From Oscillospiraceae bacterium (GTDB taxonomy: Bacteria > Bacillota > Clostridia > Oscillospirales > Oscillospiraceae): 64,000 nt of DNA. The notes below the pieces were generated by a model, which was not told where the DNA came from, ran no database searches, and saw only the letters and a program-made list of their open reading frames with translations. The stretch's first letter is position 1. Each line of letters opens with the position of its first letter. Shown here piece by piece: positions 33,870 to 42,520 of this stretch. The position numbers and the translations under genes are program-made. Location: NCBI GenBank assembly GCA_020025595.1, contig JAHHRV010000009.1, positions 43,776 through 107,775 of the forward strand, written 5' to 3'.

Positions 33870-33995
33870 CTTCCGAAAATCAGAAGTCTTGAAGTCCGAA
33901 AAACAGAAGCAAGTAAGACAGAACAGAGTAAATCTATCTCCCGAATAAATAACTATCTCTCTTATATATACCTACCTCAAGAAAGGAAATGAAAA

Positions 33996-34334
33996 ATGAA
34001 TAAACGAATCAAGAAACAGTTCTGGCTGTCATCGGAGGATGCGGCAGAACTGAAACGAAAAGCAAATCTCTGCCACCTGACAGAAACAGCAGCCATTCGC
34101 ATTTTAATCCGTGGTTTTATTCCCAGAGAACAGCCGGATGCCAAATTTTATGATGCAATGCGGGAATTGTCCGCCATCGGCAACAACATCAATCAGCTGG
34201 CAGCTAAAGCCAATGCTTTGGGCTTTGTGGATGCTCCGATGCTAAGAGAAGAAGCTACCCGCTGGCACAGATTTCAAGCGGATATAGAAAGCCATTTTCT
34301 GAGGCCTGATAAAAGTAATCTGAAATGGAATTGA
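33996..34334 (+). CDS. mobC: MobC-type relaxosome accessory protein
   Basis: A 112-residue protein: an N-terminal ribbon-helix-helix-like part (KKQFWLSSEDAAELKRKA) and the MobC core (LSAIGNNINQLAAKANALG), which helps a relaxase bind and nick its transfer origin. The usual partner relaxase is absent; ParB follows 11 bases later. AAAGGAAATG precedes the ATG at 33996. The origin of transfer, if kept, would be expected in the 33870-33995 gap, where no clear inverted repeat is seen. Confidence 0.88.
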   Translation: MNKRIKKQFWLSSEDAAELKRKANLCHLTETAAIRILIRGFIPREQPDAKFYDAMRELSAIGNNINQLAAKANALGFVDAPMLREEATRWHRFQADIESHFLRPDKSNLKWN

Positions 34335-34345
34335 GGTGAACAGAA

Positions 34346-35176
34346 ATGAATGAAATCAAACATATCGCCATTAAAGATTTGATTGCTGCCCCGGATAATC
34401 CATTCAAGGTACAGATGGATGCAGAGATGGAACAGCTCATTGAAAGCATTGCGGAAAACGGTGTCATTATGCCAATCATCGCAAGAGAAACCGAGAACGG
34501 AAAATATGAAATCATCAGCGGACATCGCCGAAAATTTGCCTGTGAATATCTGGGACTGCAAACAGTGCCTGTTCTTCTTCGGGAGCTTAACCGGAACGAA
34601 GCTGTGATTGCCTTAGTGGACAGTAATTTGCAGAGGGAACATCTTTTGCCCAGCGAAAAAGCCTTTGCCTACAAGATGAAAATGGACGCAATGAACCGGC
34701 AGGGACAGCGTTGCGATTTAACTTGTGGACAAGTTGGCCACAAGTCACGGGATATGCTTTCTGAAACCGAAAGCGGCAGGCAGATCCAACGATATATTCG
34801 TCTGACCTATCTGATTCCTGAGCTGCTGCAAAAGGTGGATGAAGGGCGAATTGCTCTTACTCCGGCAGTAGAGCTTTCTTACCTGACCGAACAGGAACAG
34901 CAAACACTGCTCTCCGAGATGGAATATGCAGACGCCACTCCTTCGCTGTCCCAAGCCATCCGCCTGCACCGATTCAGCCGGGAGGGTCGGCTCAATAGAG
35001 ATGTGATCTACGCCGTAATGAGCGAGCAAAAACCAAACCAAAAAGAACAGATCCGTTTTCGCTCGGAAGACCTGCGGAAATATTTCCCCAAAAGCTATAC
35101 AGAGCAGGATATCCGGGATGACATCATAAAGCTTTTGGACATACGCCAAAAGAAAAGACAGAGGGAGGCACGATGA
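34346..35176 (+). CDS. ParB/RepB/Spo0J-family partition-like protein
   Basis: A 276-residue protein with a ParB N-terminal nuclease-like domain (ENGVIMPIIARE, then SGHRRKFACEYLGLQTVPVLL) and the Arg-rich box, a stretch DSNLQREHLLPSEKAFAYK, and a central helix-turn-helix (ESGRQIQRYIRLTYLI). No ParA partner is present. Single ParB-like proteins are common on integrative elements, where they may help maintenance or act as regulators. GAGGTG lies 7 bases before the ATG at 34346. It overlaps the next small gene by 4 bases. Confidence 0.9.
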   Translation: MNEIKHIAIKDLIAAPDNPFKVQMDAEMEQLIESIAENGVIMPIIARETENGKYEIISGHRRKFACEYLGLQTVPVLLRELNRNEAVIALVDSNLQREHLLPSEKAFAYKMKMDAMNRQGQRCDLTCGQVGHKSRDMLSETESGRQIQRYIRLTYLIPELLQKVDEGRIALTPAVELSYLTEQEQQTLLSEMEYADATPSLSQAIRLHRFSREGRLNRDVIYAVMSEQKPNQKEQIRFRSEDLRKYFPKSYTEQDIRDDIIKLLDIRQKKRQREAR

Positions 35177-35364
35177 TGAATAACACAATAAATATCGAGC
35201 AGAGAATGAATTTTTCACCTTACTTTGAAAGCAATAACGGTGACAGCTTCCAAAAACATATTGGAGGGACAACTTATCTTGTGAAAACATTTTGGAATGA
35301 CCAAGGAACACAAACTCTCCTTCAGCAGTTTATGGAGCTTTTAGAAGCAGAGTTCAAATCTTAA
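35173..35364 (+). CDS. Transposon-encoded TnpW-like small protein
   Basis: A 63-residue acidic protein located between ParB and the large recombinase. Its core GGTTYLVKTFWNDQGTQTLL resembles the TnpW proteins of Tn4451-like elements. Its function is unknown. It starts at 35173 (ATGATG; the second ATG is equally possible) and overlaps the parB stop. Confidence 0.7.
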   Translation: MMNNTINIEQRMNFSPYFESNNGDSFQKHIGGTTYLVKTFWNDQGTQTLLQQFMELLEAEFKS

Positions 35365-35386
35365 TTGGCACAGTCGAAAAATGCAG

Positions 35387-35426
35387 CCGGACATTGTATA
35401 CTTAAAATGAGCCTTACAATGTCCGG
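35387..35426. repeat. 12-bp perfect inverted repeat before the recombinase gene
   Basis: CCGGACATTGTA (35387-35398) and TACAATGTCCGG (35415-35426) are exact inverted copies 16 bases apart, 27 bases before the recombinase ATG. A -10-like TATACT (35397-35402) lies at the end of the left arm, so a bound protein would block transcription. It could be a recombinase or repressor operator, or an RNA hairpin. Confidence 0.75.
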
Positions 35427-35452
35427 TTGTCAGAAAGGAGCAAACGAATATT

Positions 35453-37138
35453 ATGACAACAAAAAATAACGGACAGGAAGAAAAAATCACCGCCCTGTAC
35501 TGCCGTCTTTCACAGGACGACGGAATGGACGGTGAAAGCAACTCCATTGCAAATCAGCGTGAAATTTTGCTGGACTATGCACATAAAAAAGGATACTTAA
35601 ACACTCAGGTATTTGCCGATGACGGGTATTCCGGAACCAGTTTTGATCGTCCGGATTTTCTCCGTATGGAAAGACTGATTGAAGAAGGAAAGGTTGCGAC
35701 GGTTATTGTAAAAGACCTCAGCCGATTCGGAAGAAACTATCTGGATGTAGGAAACTTTCTGGAAATCAAGTACCCTACATTGGGCGTCCAATTTATCGCC
35801 ATTCAGGAAAATGTAGATACCCTCAAAGAAACCGGCACCGAAATGATGCCCTTCAATAACATTTTCAATGAATGGTATGCGGCACAAACCGGTAAAAAGA
35901 TTCGTGCGGTCAACAAAATGAAAGCAGAACAAGGCAAAAGAATCAGTTCTGTTGTGGCATTTGGATATAAGAAAGATCCGGAAGACAAAACGAAATGGCT
36001 CATTGATGAGCCGGCGGCGGAAGTAGTTCGCAAAATATTCGCATTATGTCTGGAAGGAAAAGGTCCACTCCAAATTGCAAAGCAACTGGAACAGGAAAAA
36101 ATACCGACGCCCACCGCATACTACGAATCTATTGGAAGAAAAACCAGAAACGCTGCGCCGGAATATCCATACAGATGGTCTGACAGTTCTATTCAAAACA
36201 TATTAGCCAACCGTCAATACACCGGATGTACCGTAAATTTTCTCTCTACAACGGTCAGCTACAAGGTACACAAAGTCATTTACAACAAAGCAGAAGATGT
36301 TCAGATCATTCCCAATACTCAGGAAGCCATCATTGATGAAAACACCTGGCTCAGAGTACAGGAGTTGAGAGAACATCGGATTCGCCCAACAGCGACCGGC
36401 AGAAAGAGTTTGTTTTCCGGATTGGTTTATTGCTACAATTGTAAATCTCTGCTACACTTCTGTGCAGCGAAAAGCCTAAAACGAAATCAGGAGTTCTTCA
36501 GATGCTCTCAGTATAAATCAGGAAGAGGAACCTGTACGATTCATTATATCCGTGATATGGTTTTGGAGCAGATTGTAACAGATGCTGTGTCAGGGATGGC
36601 AGACTTCGTAAAATGTTATGAGCCGGTTTTCCAATATCTGATTATGCGGAAATGTGATGATGGAAGAAGGAAAACAAAGAAGCAGCTGGAAAGCAGCATT
36701 GATAGCGGGAGAAAACGAATCCGAGAAATAGACAGACTGATTGAAAAAATCTATGAAGATGCAACTCTCGGAAATCTGCCCGGTGACCGTTTTCAGAAAA
36801 TGTTTGCCTCTTACGAAAAGCAGCAATCTGAACTCACAGTTTCGCTTGCTGAAAATGAGAAAAAGCTGGCAGAGATTCAGAAAACGCATGTGGATATGCG
36901 TATGTTATATTCGGGACTTCGGGAATTTACTGAAGTTAAGAAGCTCACACCAACTCTTGTAAACAAGCTGATCCAGAGAATTGAAATTCATAACAACGAT
37001 AAATCCAGCGGTCATTGCTTTGTTCAGGTAGATATTTATTTTACAGCCGTGGGACTTTTCAATCTGCCAACAGCAGAAGAAGTTGCTAAACTGCTGGAAG
37101 AAGCGAAAGCAGAACAGAACAGCTTAAAACCCGCATAA
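35453..37138 (+). CDS. Large serine recombinase (TnpX/TndX-like)
   Basis: A 561-residue site-specific recombinase. The N-terminal resolvase domain carries the nucleophile Ser in ALYCRLSQDDG and the Arg motif VKDLSRFGRNYLDVG. A recombinase DNA-binding domain (YRWSDSSIQNILANRQYTG) comes next, then a zinc ribbon (CYNCKSLLHFC ... RCSQYKSGRGTC), a coiled coil (about 410-480) and a DUF4368-like tail. Such enzymes cut and join the ends of Tn4451/Tn5397-type elements at short sites with a central dinucleotide. Length and motif order are normal, so it should be active. It lies at the right end of the island, 120 bases from the nucleotidase gene. AAAGGAG precedes the ATG at 35453. Confidence 0.95.
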   Translation: MTTKNNGQEEKITALYCRLSQDDGMDGESNSIANQREILLDYAHKKGYLNTQVFADDGYSGTSFDRPDFLRMERLIEEGKVATVIVKDLSRFGRNYLDVGNFLEIKYPTLGVQFIAIQENVDTLKETGTEMMPFNNIFNEWYAAQTGKKIRAVNKMKAEQGKRISSVVAFGYKKDPEDKTKWLIDEPAAEVVRKIFALCLEGKGPLQIAKQLEQEKIPTPTAYYESIGRKTRNAAPEYPYRWSDSSIQNILANRQYTGCTVNFLSTTVSYKVHKVIYNKAEDVQIIPNTQEAIIDENTWLRVQELREHRIRPTATGRKSLFSGLVYCYNCKSLLHFCAAKSLKRNQEFFRCSQYKSGRGTCTIHYIRDMVLEQIVTDAVSGMADFVKCYEPVFQYLIMRKCDDGRRKTKKQLESSIDSGRKRIREIDRLIEKIYEDATLGNLPGDRFQKMFASYEKQQSELTVSLAENEKKLAEIQKTHVDMRMLYSGLREFTEVKKLTPTLVNKLIQRIEIHNNDKSSGHCFVQVDIYFTAVGLFNLPTAEEVAKLLEEAKAEQNSLKPA

Positions 37139-37147
37139 AAAGAAAGA

Positions 37148-37172
37148 GCGCAGCCCCCAAAAGGGACTGCAC
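37148..37172 (+). terminator. Hairpin after the recombinase gene
   Basis: GCAGCCCC (37150-37157) pairs with GGGACTGC (37163-37170) with one mismatch. On the minus strand the stem is followed by GCTCTTTCTTTTT, so it may act in both directions. Confidence 0.65.
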
Positions 37173-37258
37173 CCAATCTTTTCAAAAAACATCCTTTAGA
37201 GCCTCTGCAGAATTGCAGGGGGGATTGCTGTATGAAACTTCAGGGAAGAAAACGGAGC

Positions 37259-39280
37259 TTACTTCTGGCCCTTTTTCTTCTTAACCACAACGATTGCGAT
37301 CACAACACAGGGAATCAGGATTGCAAGTACGATTGCAACGATTGCGCCGGTGCTGAGGCCGCCCTCGTTCTGTGCAGCAGCGGGCTCGGTAGCAGCAGTT
37401 GTCTGAGTGGGAGCCACTGTGGTCTCTGCTGCATCGGTGGGCTGCTCTTCACGGTTTGCAGCTGCCAGCTGGATTCTGCCGGAACCGTTGACGGTGCTGT
37501 AGTCTACAGCCAGACCGGGGTACTTAGCCAGCAGAGGAGAGTTGGAAGCTTCCACAACGCCGTTGGGGAATGCCTGTACATAGTTTGCAAGAACCATGTA
37601 GTCTTCCATGACATAGTCCAGAACATTCACAGCGCCGTCGAACATATTGAAGCCGTCGCCCAGGTCGCGCAGGGTGTAGTTGTAGCCAGCCAGGTTGTAC
37701 TTGGCATTCAGGTCCAGATCATCCCATGCATTGGTTTCCTTGTTGTAAACCTTGACATCATGGACACGGTAGCCGCCGGTGGGAGCGCCGACCCAGACAC
37801 CCTTGTCGTCCTTCTGGGTGGAGTCAGGCCATTCGCCGTCGATCTGATAGGTGATACCGGAAACCTGCAGGAAGCCGCCGCACTCTTCGCCGGTACCTGC
37901 ACTGCGTGCGCCCCATTCCAGAGCGTCCAGAAGCTGCTGGCCGGTAACGGTCTGCAGACATGCCACATTGCCGAAGGTGTGGATGCTCTTACAGGTCAGG
38001 TAAGAGATATCACCGGTGATGGCCTTGTTACGGACACCGCCGCCGTTCATGATAGCGACATCCACATCCAGATCCATGTTGTCGAACAGGTAGTAAAGAG
38101 CATCGGCGCAGAAGTCACCGGTGTTGGTCTCCTGGCTGCGAACCAGACGGTTCTCGCCGTCGAAGTTGTCGAAGGTCAGCTCGGTGGAGCCGATCACAAC
38201 GCCCAGCTTCTCTTCGATTGCTGCCATCCACTCAGCTTCCTGAGCCTTGACAGTCTCGTCAGCAGCGTATTCGCCCTTGTACAGGTCAGAAACCAGATTA
38301 TAGCCGACAACCTTGGTCTTGTCGTTGCCGTGCTTGTCCTTCTTGACCTCGCCGTTCTCGTCCAGGTCGGGCTCGGTGATGGGCTCGGTGGTGATGAGAT
38401 CGGTCTCGATGGTGCCATCGCTGTGGATGACCATCATACCGATGTTTGCAAGATAAGAACCGGTCTGAGTCAGAACAACATTCTTGCCGTCCTTGTCAGC
38501 AACGGTGTCCACCTTCACAGTGGAGTGGGAGTGACCATCGATGAATGCATCCAGGCCGGATACATGGGCGATGGTGGAGGTACTGGTCCAGGGCTCGGAA
38601 GAAGGATCAATACCCAGGTGACCCAGACCGATGACCTTGGTTGCGCCTGCAGCCTTTGCATCATCAACGGCCTTCTGCACATCAGCATACAGGGCGCTGC
38701 CGTCTTCGCCGCCGGCGATACCGTAGATGTAGTTGCCATTTTCATCCTGGAAATATGCAGGAGTGGACTTGGTAAAGGATTCGGGAGTCAGGACACCGAC
38801 AATGGCGATCTTCTCATCGCCGCACTCGAAGATCTTGTAGCTGTCCAGGACATTCTCGCCGCGGACGCCGTCCTTCTCTTCGTAGAAGTTACAGTCGATG
38901 TAGGGGTACTCTGCCCATTCGATTACCTGCTTGCAGCCTTCCATGCCATAGTCGAACTCATGGTTACCCAGAGAAGCGGCATCATAGCCGACTGCATTCA
39001 TGAACTGTACCACATGCTCGCCCTTGTCCAGAGAACCGTAAGCGGTACCCTGTACATGGTCGCCGGCATCTACCAGCAGAACATGCTCATACTGTTCCTC
39101 AAGATTATTTTTGATGTTCTTCAGAACATCATAGCTCAGGGGCTGATCGATGTAGGTGTGAACGTCGTTGGTGTAAAGAATGACGATATCGTCAGACTTG
39201 CCATCCGCAGCAGCAACACTGGGAACCAGCAACGTAATCAGCATCGCAAGCACGAGAACTACGCTCAGTCTTTTACGCAT
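37259..39280 (-). CDS. Surface-anchored 5'-nucleotidase (UshA/YfkN-like metallophosphatase)
   Basis: A 673-residue secreted protein. It has a signal peptide (residues 1-25, cut near SVAAADG) and a metallophosphatase domain with the metal motifs ILYTNDVHTYI, VDAGDHVQG, SLGNHEFDYG, GLGHLGID and DGHSHSTV. The 5'-nucleotidase C-terminal domain (NGGGVRNKAITGDIS, SIHTFGN) follows, then a Thr/Ala-rich linker and a C-terminal membrane helix followed by KKKKGQK, which holds it on the cell surface. It removes phosphate from extracellular nucleotides, giving nucleosides and phosphate for uptake and possibly lowering signalling ATP. The ATG at 39280 follows AGGAGGA. The 718-codon frame on the other strand is a shadow. 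Confidence 0.93.
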   Translation of the reverse strand: MRKRLSVVLVLAMLITLLVPSVAAADGKSDDIVILYTNDVHTYIDQPLSYDVLKNIKNNLEEQYEHVLLVDAGDHVQGTAYGSLDKGEHVVQFMNAVGYDAASLGNHEFDYGMEGCKQVIEWAEYPYIDCNFYEEKDGVRGENVLDSYKIFECGDEKIAIVGVLTPESFTKSTPAYFQDENGNYIYGIAGGEDGSALYADVQKAVDDAKAAGATKVIGLGHLGIDPSSEPWTSTSTIAHVSGLDAFIDGHSHSTVKVDTVADKDGKNVVLTQTGSYLANIGMMVIHSDGTIETDLITTEPITEPDLDENGEVKKDKHGNDKTKVVGYNLVSDLYKGEYAADETVKAQEAEWMAAIEEKLGVVIGSTELTFDNFDGENRLVRSQETNTGDFCADALYYLFDNMDLDVDVAIMNGGGVRNKAITGDISYLTCKSIHTFGNVACLQTVTGQQLLDALEWGARSAGTGEECGGFLQVSGITYQIDGEWPDSTQKDDKGVWVGAPTGGYRVHDVKVYNKETNAWDDLDLNAKYNLAGYNYTLRDLGDGFNMFDGAVNVLDYVMEDYMVLANYVQAFPNGVVEASNSPLLAKYPGLAVDYSTVNGSGRIQLAAANREEQPTDAAETTVAPTQTTAATEPAAAQNEGGLSTGAIVAIVLAILIPCVVIAIVVVKKKKGQK

Positions 39281-39334
39281 TTTTTCTTCCTCCTTATTAT
39301 TGTGCAAAATCGAAATCGTGTCGATTGCATCTTC

Positions 39335-39363
39335 ATTTTACTCGCATTTTTACTGAAAAGCAA
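39335..39363 (-). promoter_or_regulatory. SigA-type promoter of the 5'-nucleotidase gene
   Basis: On the minus strand TTGCTT (39358-39363) and TAAAAT (39335-39340) are 17 bases apart. The remainder of the 39364-39631 gap is AT-rich and should contain the promoter of the SPFH operon, but no hexamer pair there is convincing. Confidence 0.65.
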
Positions 39364-39631
39364 CTGTTCCCGTGTAATCGGGCTGTAAAAATTTCCCGCT
39401 CGCTTTTGACAAATCCATGGTTTTTATCCGGAGTTTTGGTTACACCGAACATCACTTTTTACACTTTTGATTTGGGAATCATACAGGCAATACACTCAGA
39501 TATCTTGATTTTCAGAACGATTTGTATTACCATTAATCTGATTTCGTATGCGCAGAAACAGACATAATTTTCTTTGCAGTTGGGCGAAAAAATTTTGATT
39601 TTTCTGTCTCTGCACCGTGAGGAGAATATCC

Positions 39632-41434
39632 ATGAGAAATGAAAAAAAATGTACCGAGAAACCGGAGGGCCAGTCATCATGTCTTATGATTGCGCTGATT
39701 TTGTTTGCTGTAATCATGGAGCTGATGCTTTTTTCCCGGTTTTTCGCCTATCCTGCTACCAGGATTCTGATTCTGATGCTCCTGCAGCCGCTGGTGGTGA
39801 ATCTGCTGTTGCTGATTCCCGGAAAAAGGTGGAAGGTGCCGACCGGGCACAAAGAGGAATCAGAAGACAGCGAACCTTCTGATGAGCCCTGTAAAAAAGG
39901 CAGAAAGCTTCGGCATCTTTGCAGAAAACTCCACAGACATATGGCGCCCCTTGTGGACAAAATTCTGGACCTTCTGATGCGCCATCAGCTTCTGTGCGTG
40001 AGCATTCTCAACGGACTGTTTCTGCTGGTCACCAACCTGCGTTTCTGGAAACAGTGGAGGCCCTTCTTTCACCACCCGGTCAGCATCTTCATCCCCGTGG
40101 TGTTTGCAGCCTGCTTCTTCCTGCTGCTGGTGCTGGACATCTGGTGCCGCCACCTGAAGCGGGAGCTTTCCGACCCGGACAGCCGCTGCGGCTGTATCCT
40201 CAGCAACCTGCATTCCACCATCCGCACCGTGAAATTTCTGTTTCTGGCCTGGGCCGTGGTCATCGTCATGCACAAGATCGGAATGTGGTCGGTTTATCGT
40301 CAGTTTTATTATGTGTTTTGCTGGATCTATGCCGCACAGACTGCCGGACTGGTTCTTTTCTATGGGATTCGGGCACTCAAGCGGGAGCTGATCTCCCACC
40401 CCGACCTGCGGCCTCTGGTGCTGGGCAGAAAAAAGGGCGATCTGAATCTGCTGGGCTATCTGGAGGAAAACACCGGCATCACCATGCGCTCGCTGTGGAG
40501 CATTTCTCTTGTGAAGCAGCTGCTTCCCTATATGATTTTGCTGGGGGCACTGATCCTGTGGCTGAGTACCGGCATCGTGCAGATCGCTCCCAACCAGAAC
40601 GGTGCCCTGTACCGTCTGGGAAAACTGTCCCCCCATTGCCTGCAGCCGGGCATCCATATGACCCTGCCCTGGCCCATCGACTCGGTGGATGTGTATGACA
40701 CCCAGAGTCTGAAGGAGATCACCGTGGGCTACACCACCGATCAGGAAAAGGGTGACAACCTGTGGACCGAGAGCCACGGCGGCGACGAAAGCAAGCTGCT
40801 GCTGGGCGGCGGAAACGAACTGGTTTCCATCAATCTGCGCATTGAATACAAAATCTCCGACCTGTACAGCTACTTAAAGTGCAGCAATTCCCCGGCTTCC
40901 CTGCTGGAATCAGCTGCCTACGAAGCCGTCACCGCAAAAACCATCAGCACCAATCTAGAAAACCTGCTGGCAGTAGACCGGGTGGCCTTCTCCAAGAGCT
41001 TCGAGCAGGATCTGACGGAACGGATCTCGCAATACAACACGGGATTGCAGGTGGTGGATGTGGTCATCGAAAGCATCCATCCCCCGGTAGAGGTAGCAGA
41101 AATTTACCAGCAGATCATCAGCGCCGGCATTGATGCTGAGAAGATCCTGCTGGATGCCGAGGCAAAAGCCGCCACCGTGCTGGAAGAAGCCCAGACCATC
41201 CACGACACCGACATCAACACCGCCACCGCAAAAAGCCACGAAAGCATCGCAAAAGCCAAATCCTCTGTGGCAGAGTTCATGGCAAGTCTGGAAGCAGACA
41301 AAGCCTACGGCGGCGATTACCGCTACTATAAATATCTGGATGCCCTGCGTCAGGCTTATTCCAACGCCAAACTGGTCATCGTCAGTGAAGACATCGACAG
41401 CTCCCACCTGTATCTGGGAAACTTACCGTCTTAA
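39632..41434 (+). CDS. Polytopic membrane protein with C-terminal SPFH (HflK-like) domain
   Basis: A 600-residue protein, first of a four-gene operon. About six membrane segments (near 18-38, 44-63, 119-135, 150-170, 200-216 and 222-245) precede a last helix (297-313). An SPFH/band-7 domain follows (APNQNGALYRLGKLSPHCLQ, HMTLPWPIDSVDVYDTQ) and a coiled-coil tail (AEKILLDAEAKAATVLEEA). The SPFH part is like HflK, which forms membrane cages with HflC; the long N-terminal membrane domain is not usual for HflK. The ATG at 39632 follows GAGGAG. It is followed 18 bases later by the second SPFH gene. Its role is unknown; membrane microdomain scaffolding for the P-type ATPase at the end of the operon is a reasonable guess. 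Confidence 0.85.
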   Translation: MRNEKKCTEKPEGQSSCLMIALILFAVIMELMLFSRFFAYPATRILILMLLQPLVVNLLLLIPGKRWKVPTGHKEESEDSEPSDEPCKKGRKLRHLCRKLHRHMAPLVDKILDLLMRHQLLCVSILNGLFLLVTNLRFWKQWRPFFHHPVSIFIPVVFAACFFLLLVLDIWCRHLKRELSDPDSRCGCILSNLHSTIRTVKFLFLAWAVVIVMHKIGMWSVYRQFYYVFCWIYAAQTAGLVLFYGIRALKRELISHPDLRPLVLGRKKGDLNLLGYLEENTGITMRSLWSISLVKQLLPYMILLGALILWLSTGIVQIAPNQNGALYRLGKLSPHCLQPGIHMTLPWPIDSVDVYDTQSLKEITVGYTTDQEKGDNLWTESHGGDESKLLLGGGNELVSINLRIEYKISDLYSYLKCSNSPASLLESAAYEAVTAKTISTNLENLLAVDRVAFSKSFEQDLTERISQYNTGLQVVDVVIESIHPPVEVAEIYQQIISAGIDAEKILLDAEAKAATVLEEAQTIHDTDINTATAKSHESIAKAKSSVAEFMASLEADKAYGGDYRYYKYLDALRQAYSNAKLVIVSEDIDSSHLYLGNLPS

Positions 41435-41452
41435 AAAGAGAGGTCTTATTGG

Positions 41453-42520
41453 ATGTTTCATAAAAATAAAAAAGAAGCAGGAGCCACTCGCCGTCCTGCA
41501 AAGATTCTGAGATATGTGATTGCAGCTGCCGTGGTTCTGGTGCTGTTCTGGTTTGGTTTTACATGTACCGTGCGGGAGGGAAACTGCGCCATTATTCTGC
41601 GGCTGGGCGCCGTCCGGGAGGAAATCACCGATGCAGGTGTGTATCTGAAGCTGCCCTGGCCCTTTGAAACCGTGGTCACCTTTGATAACCGCCTGCAGTA
41701 CCTCAAATCCAACCGTCTGGAAAGCACCACCCGGGACAAGCGCAATATCATTCTGCAGTCGTATGTGGTCTGGAAAATTCAGGACCCGGTGCTCTACCAC
41801 AACAGTGTGGGCGTCAGCAACATGACAGAAACCTACCTGAATGACCAGGTGTTCAGCGCCACCAACAGCACCCTGGGTGCCTATGAGCTGGAGGCGCTGG
41901 TGTCCACCGAAAAGGATAAAATCAAAATCGACGAGATTCAGCAGGAGATTTTCCAGCGGGTCAAGAAAAACTGCGCAGAAAACTACGGCATTGATGTGGT
42001 GGATGTGAGCATCATGACCCTGTCTCTGCCCACCAACAACCTCAACAGCATTTTCGAGCAGATGACCGCCGACCGGCAGAAGGCCATCGACACCATCCTC
42101 GCCAATGCCCAGACCAAGGCAAACAAGATTCAGACCGATGCCGACACAGAGGCCGCCCGCATCAAAGCCGAAGGTGTCACCAAGGCAGCCGAAATCAACG
42201 CCAAGGCAGAAACCGAGGTTGCCAAAATCTATGCACAGGCCCAGTCGGCAAACATCGAGCTTTATAAGTTCCTGCAGGAGCTGGACACCATCATCGCCTC
42301 CACCAACGAATCCACAGTCCTTGTGGTAAAGGCGGACGAGTATCCCTTCAGCGTGCTGAAAAAGTACGCAGACACCATGTCCTCCGGCAGTGACGCAACC
42401 GTCATCAGCGACCTCAACTATCTGCTGGGCAAGCTGCCGGACGAAGACCGGGAAGCTCTGGTCAGTGCAATTTCCGACCTGATTGCACAGCAGACAGAAA
42501 GACTGGGTGACCGGGGATGA
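41453..42520 (+). CDS. SPFH/band-7 protein (HflK/HflC-like), second of three
   Basis: A 355-residue protein with a single N-terminal membrane helix (about 20-40) and an SPFH domain (VREGNCAIILRLGAV, DAGVYLKLPWPFETVVTFDNR, ESTTRDKRNIILQSYVVWKI). A long Ala/Glu/Lys coiled coil (about 215-275, AQTKANKIQTDADTEAARI) and a C-terminal tail follow. The first part matches HflC-like proteins that surround FtsH in other bacteria, but no FtsH gene is found here. The next gene overlaps its stop by 4 bases. Confidence 0.9.
   Translation: MFHKNKKEAGATRRPAKILRYVIAAAVVLVLFWFGFTCTVREGNCAIILRLGAVREEITDAGVYLKLPWPFETVVTFDNRLQYLKSNRLESTTRDKRNIILQSYVVWKIQDPVLYHNSVGVSNMTETYLNDQVFSATNSTLGAYELEALVSTEKDKIKIDEIQQEIFQRVKKNCAENYGIDVVDVSIMTLSLPTNNLNSIFEQMTADRQKAIDTILANAQTKANKIQTDADTEAARIKAEGVTKAAEINAKAETEVAKIYAQAQSANIELYKFLQELDTIIASTNESTVLVVKADEYPFSVLKKYADTMSSGSDATVISDLNYLLGKLPDEDREALVSAISDLIAQQTERLGDRG

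Larger units (their letters stand above)
23770..37205. mobile_element. TnpX-type integrative element/genomic island, mobilisation-defective
   Basis: A contiguous AT-richer block between two chromosomal genes. It carries TnpV, a nuclease-helicase fusion, a two-component system with ABC exporter, RepA_N, MobC, ParB, TnpW and, at the right end, a large serine recombinase, in the style of Tn4451-like elements. MobC is followed directly by ParB; there is no relaxase and no conjugation gene, so transfer would need outside help or has been lost. Ends are approximate. The octamer GGGGATTG occurs near both (23804 and 37220) but may be chance. The cargo may have come in more than one step, since TnpV also occurs alone at 63665. 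Confidence 0.65.

Noticed and set aside
37232..39388. 718-codon open frame on the plus strand
   Set aside because: Antisense of the 5'-nucleotidase gene, which has a signal peptide, all metal motifs, promoter and ribosome binding site.
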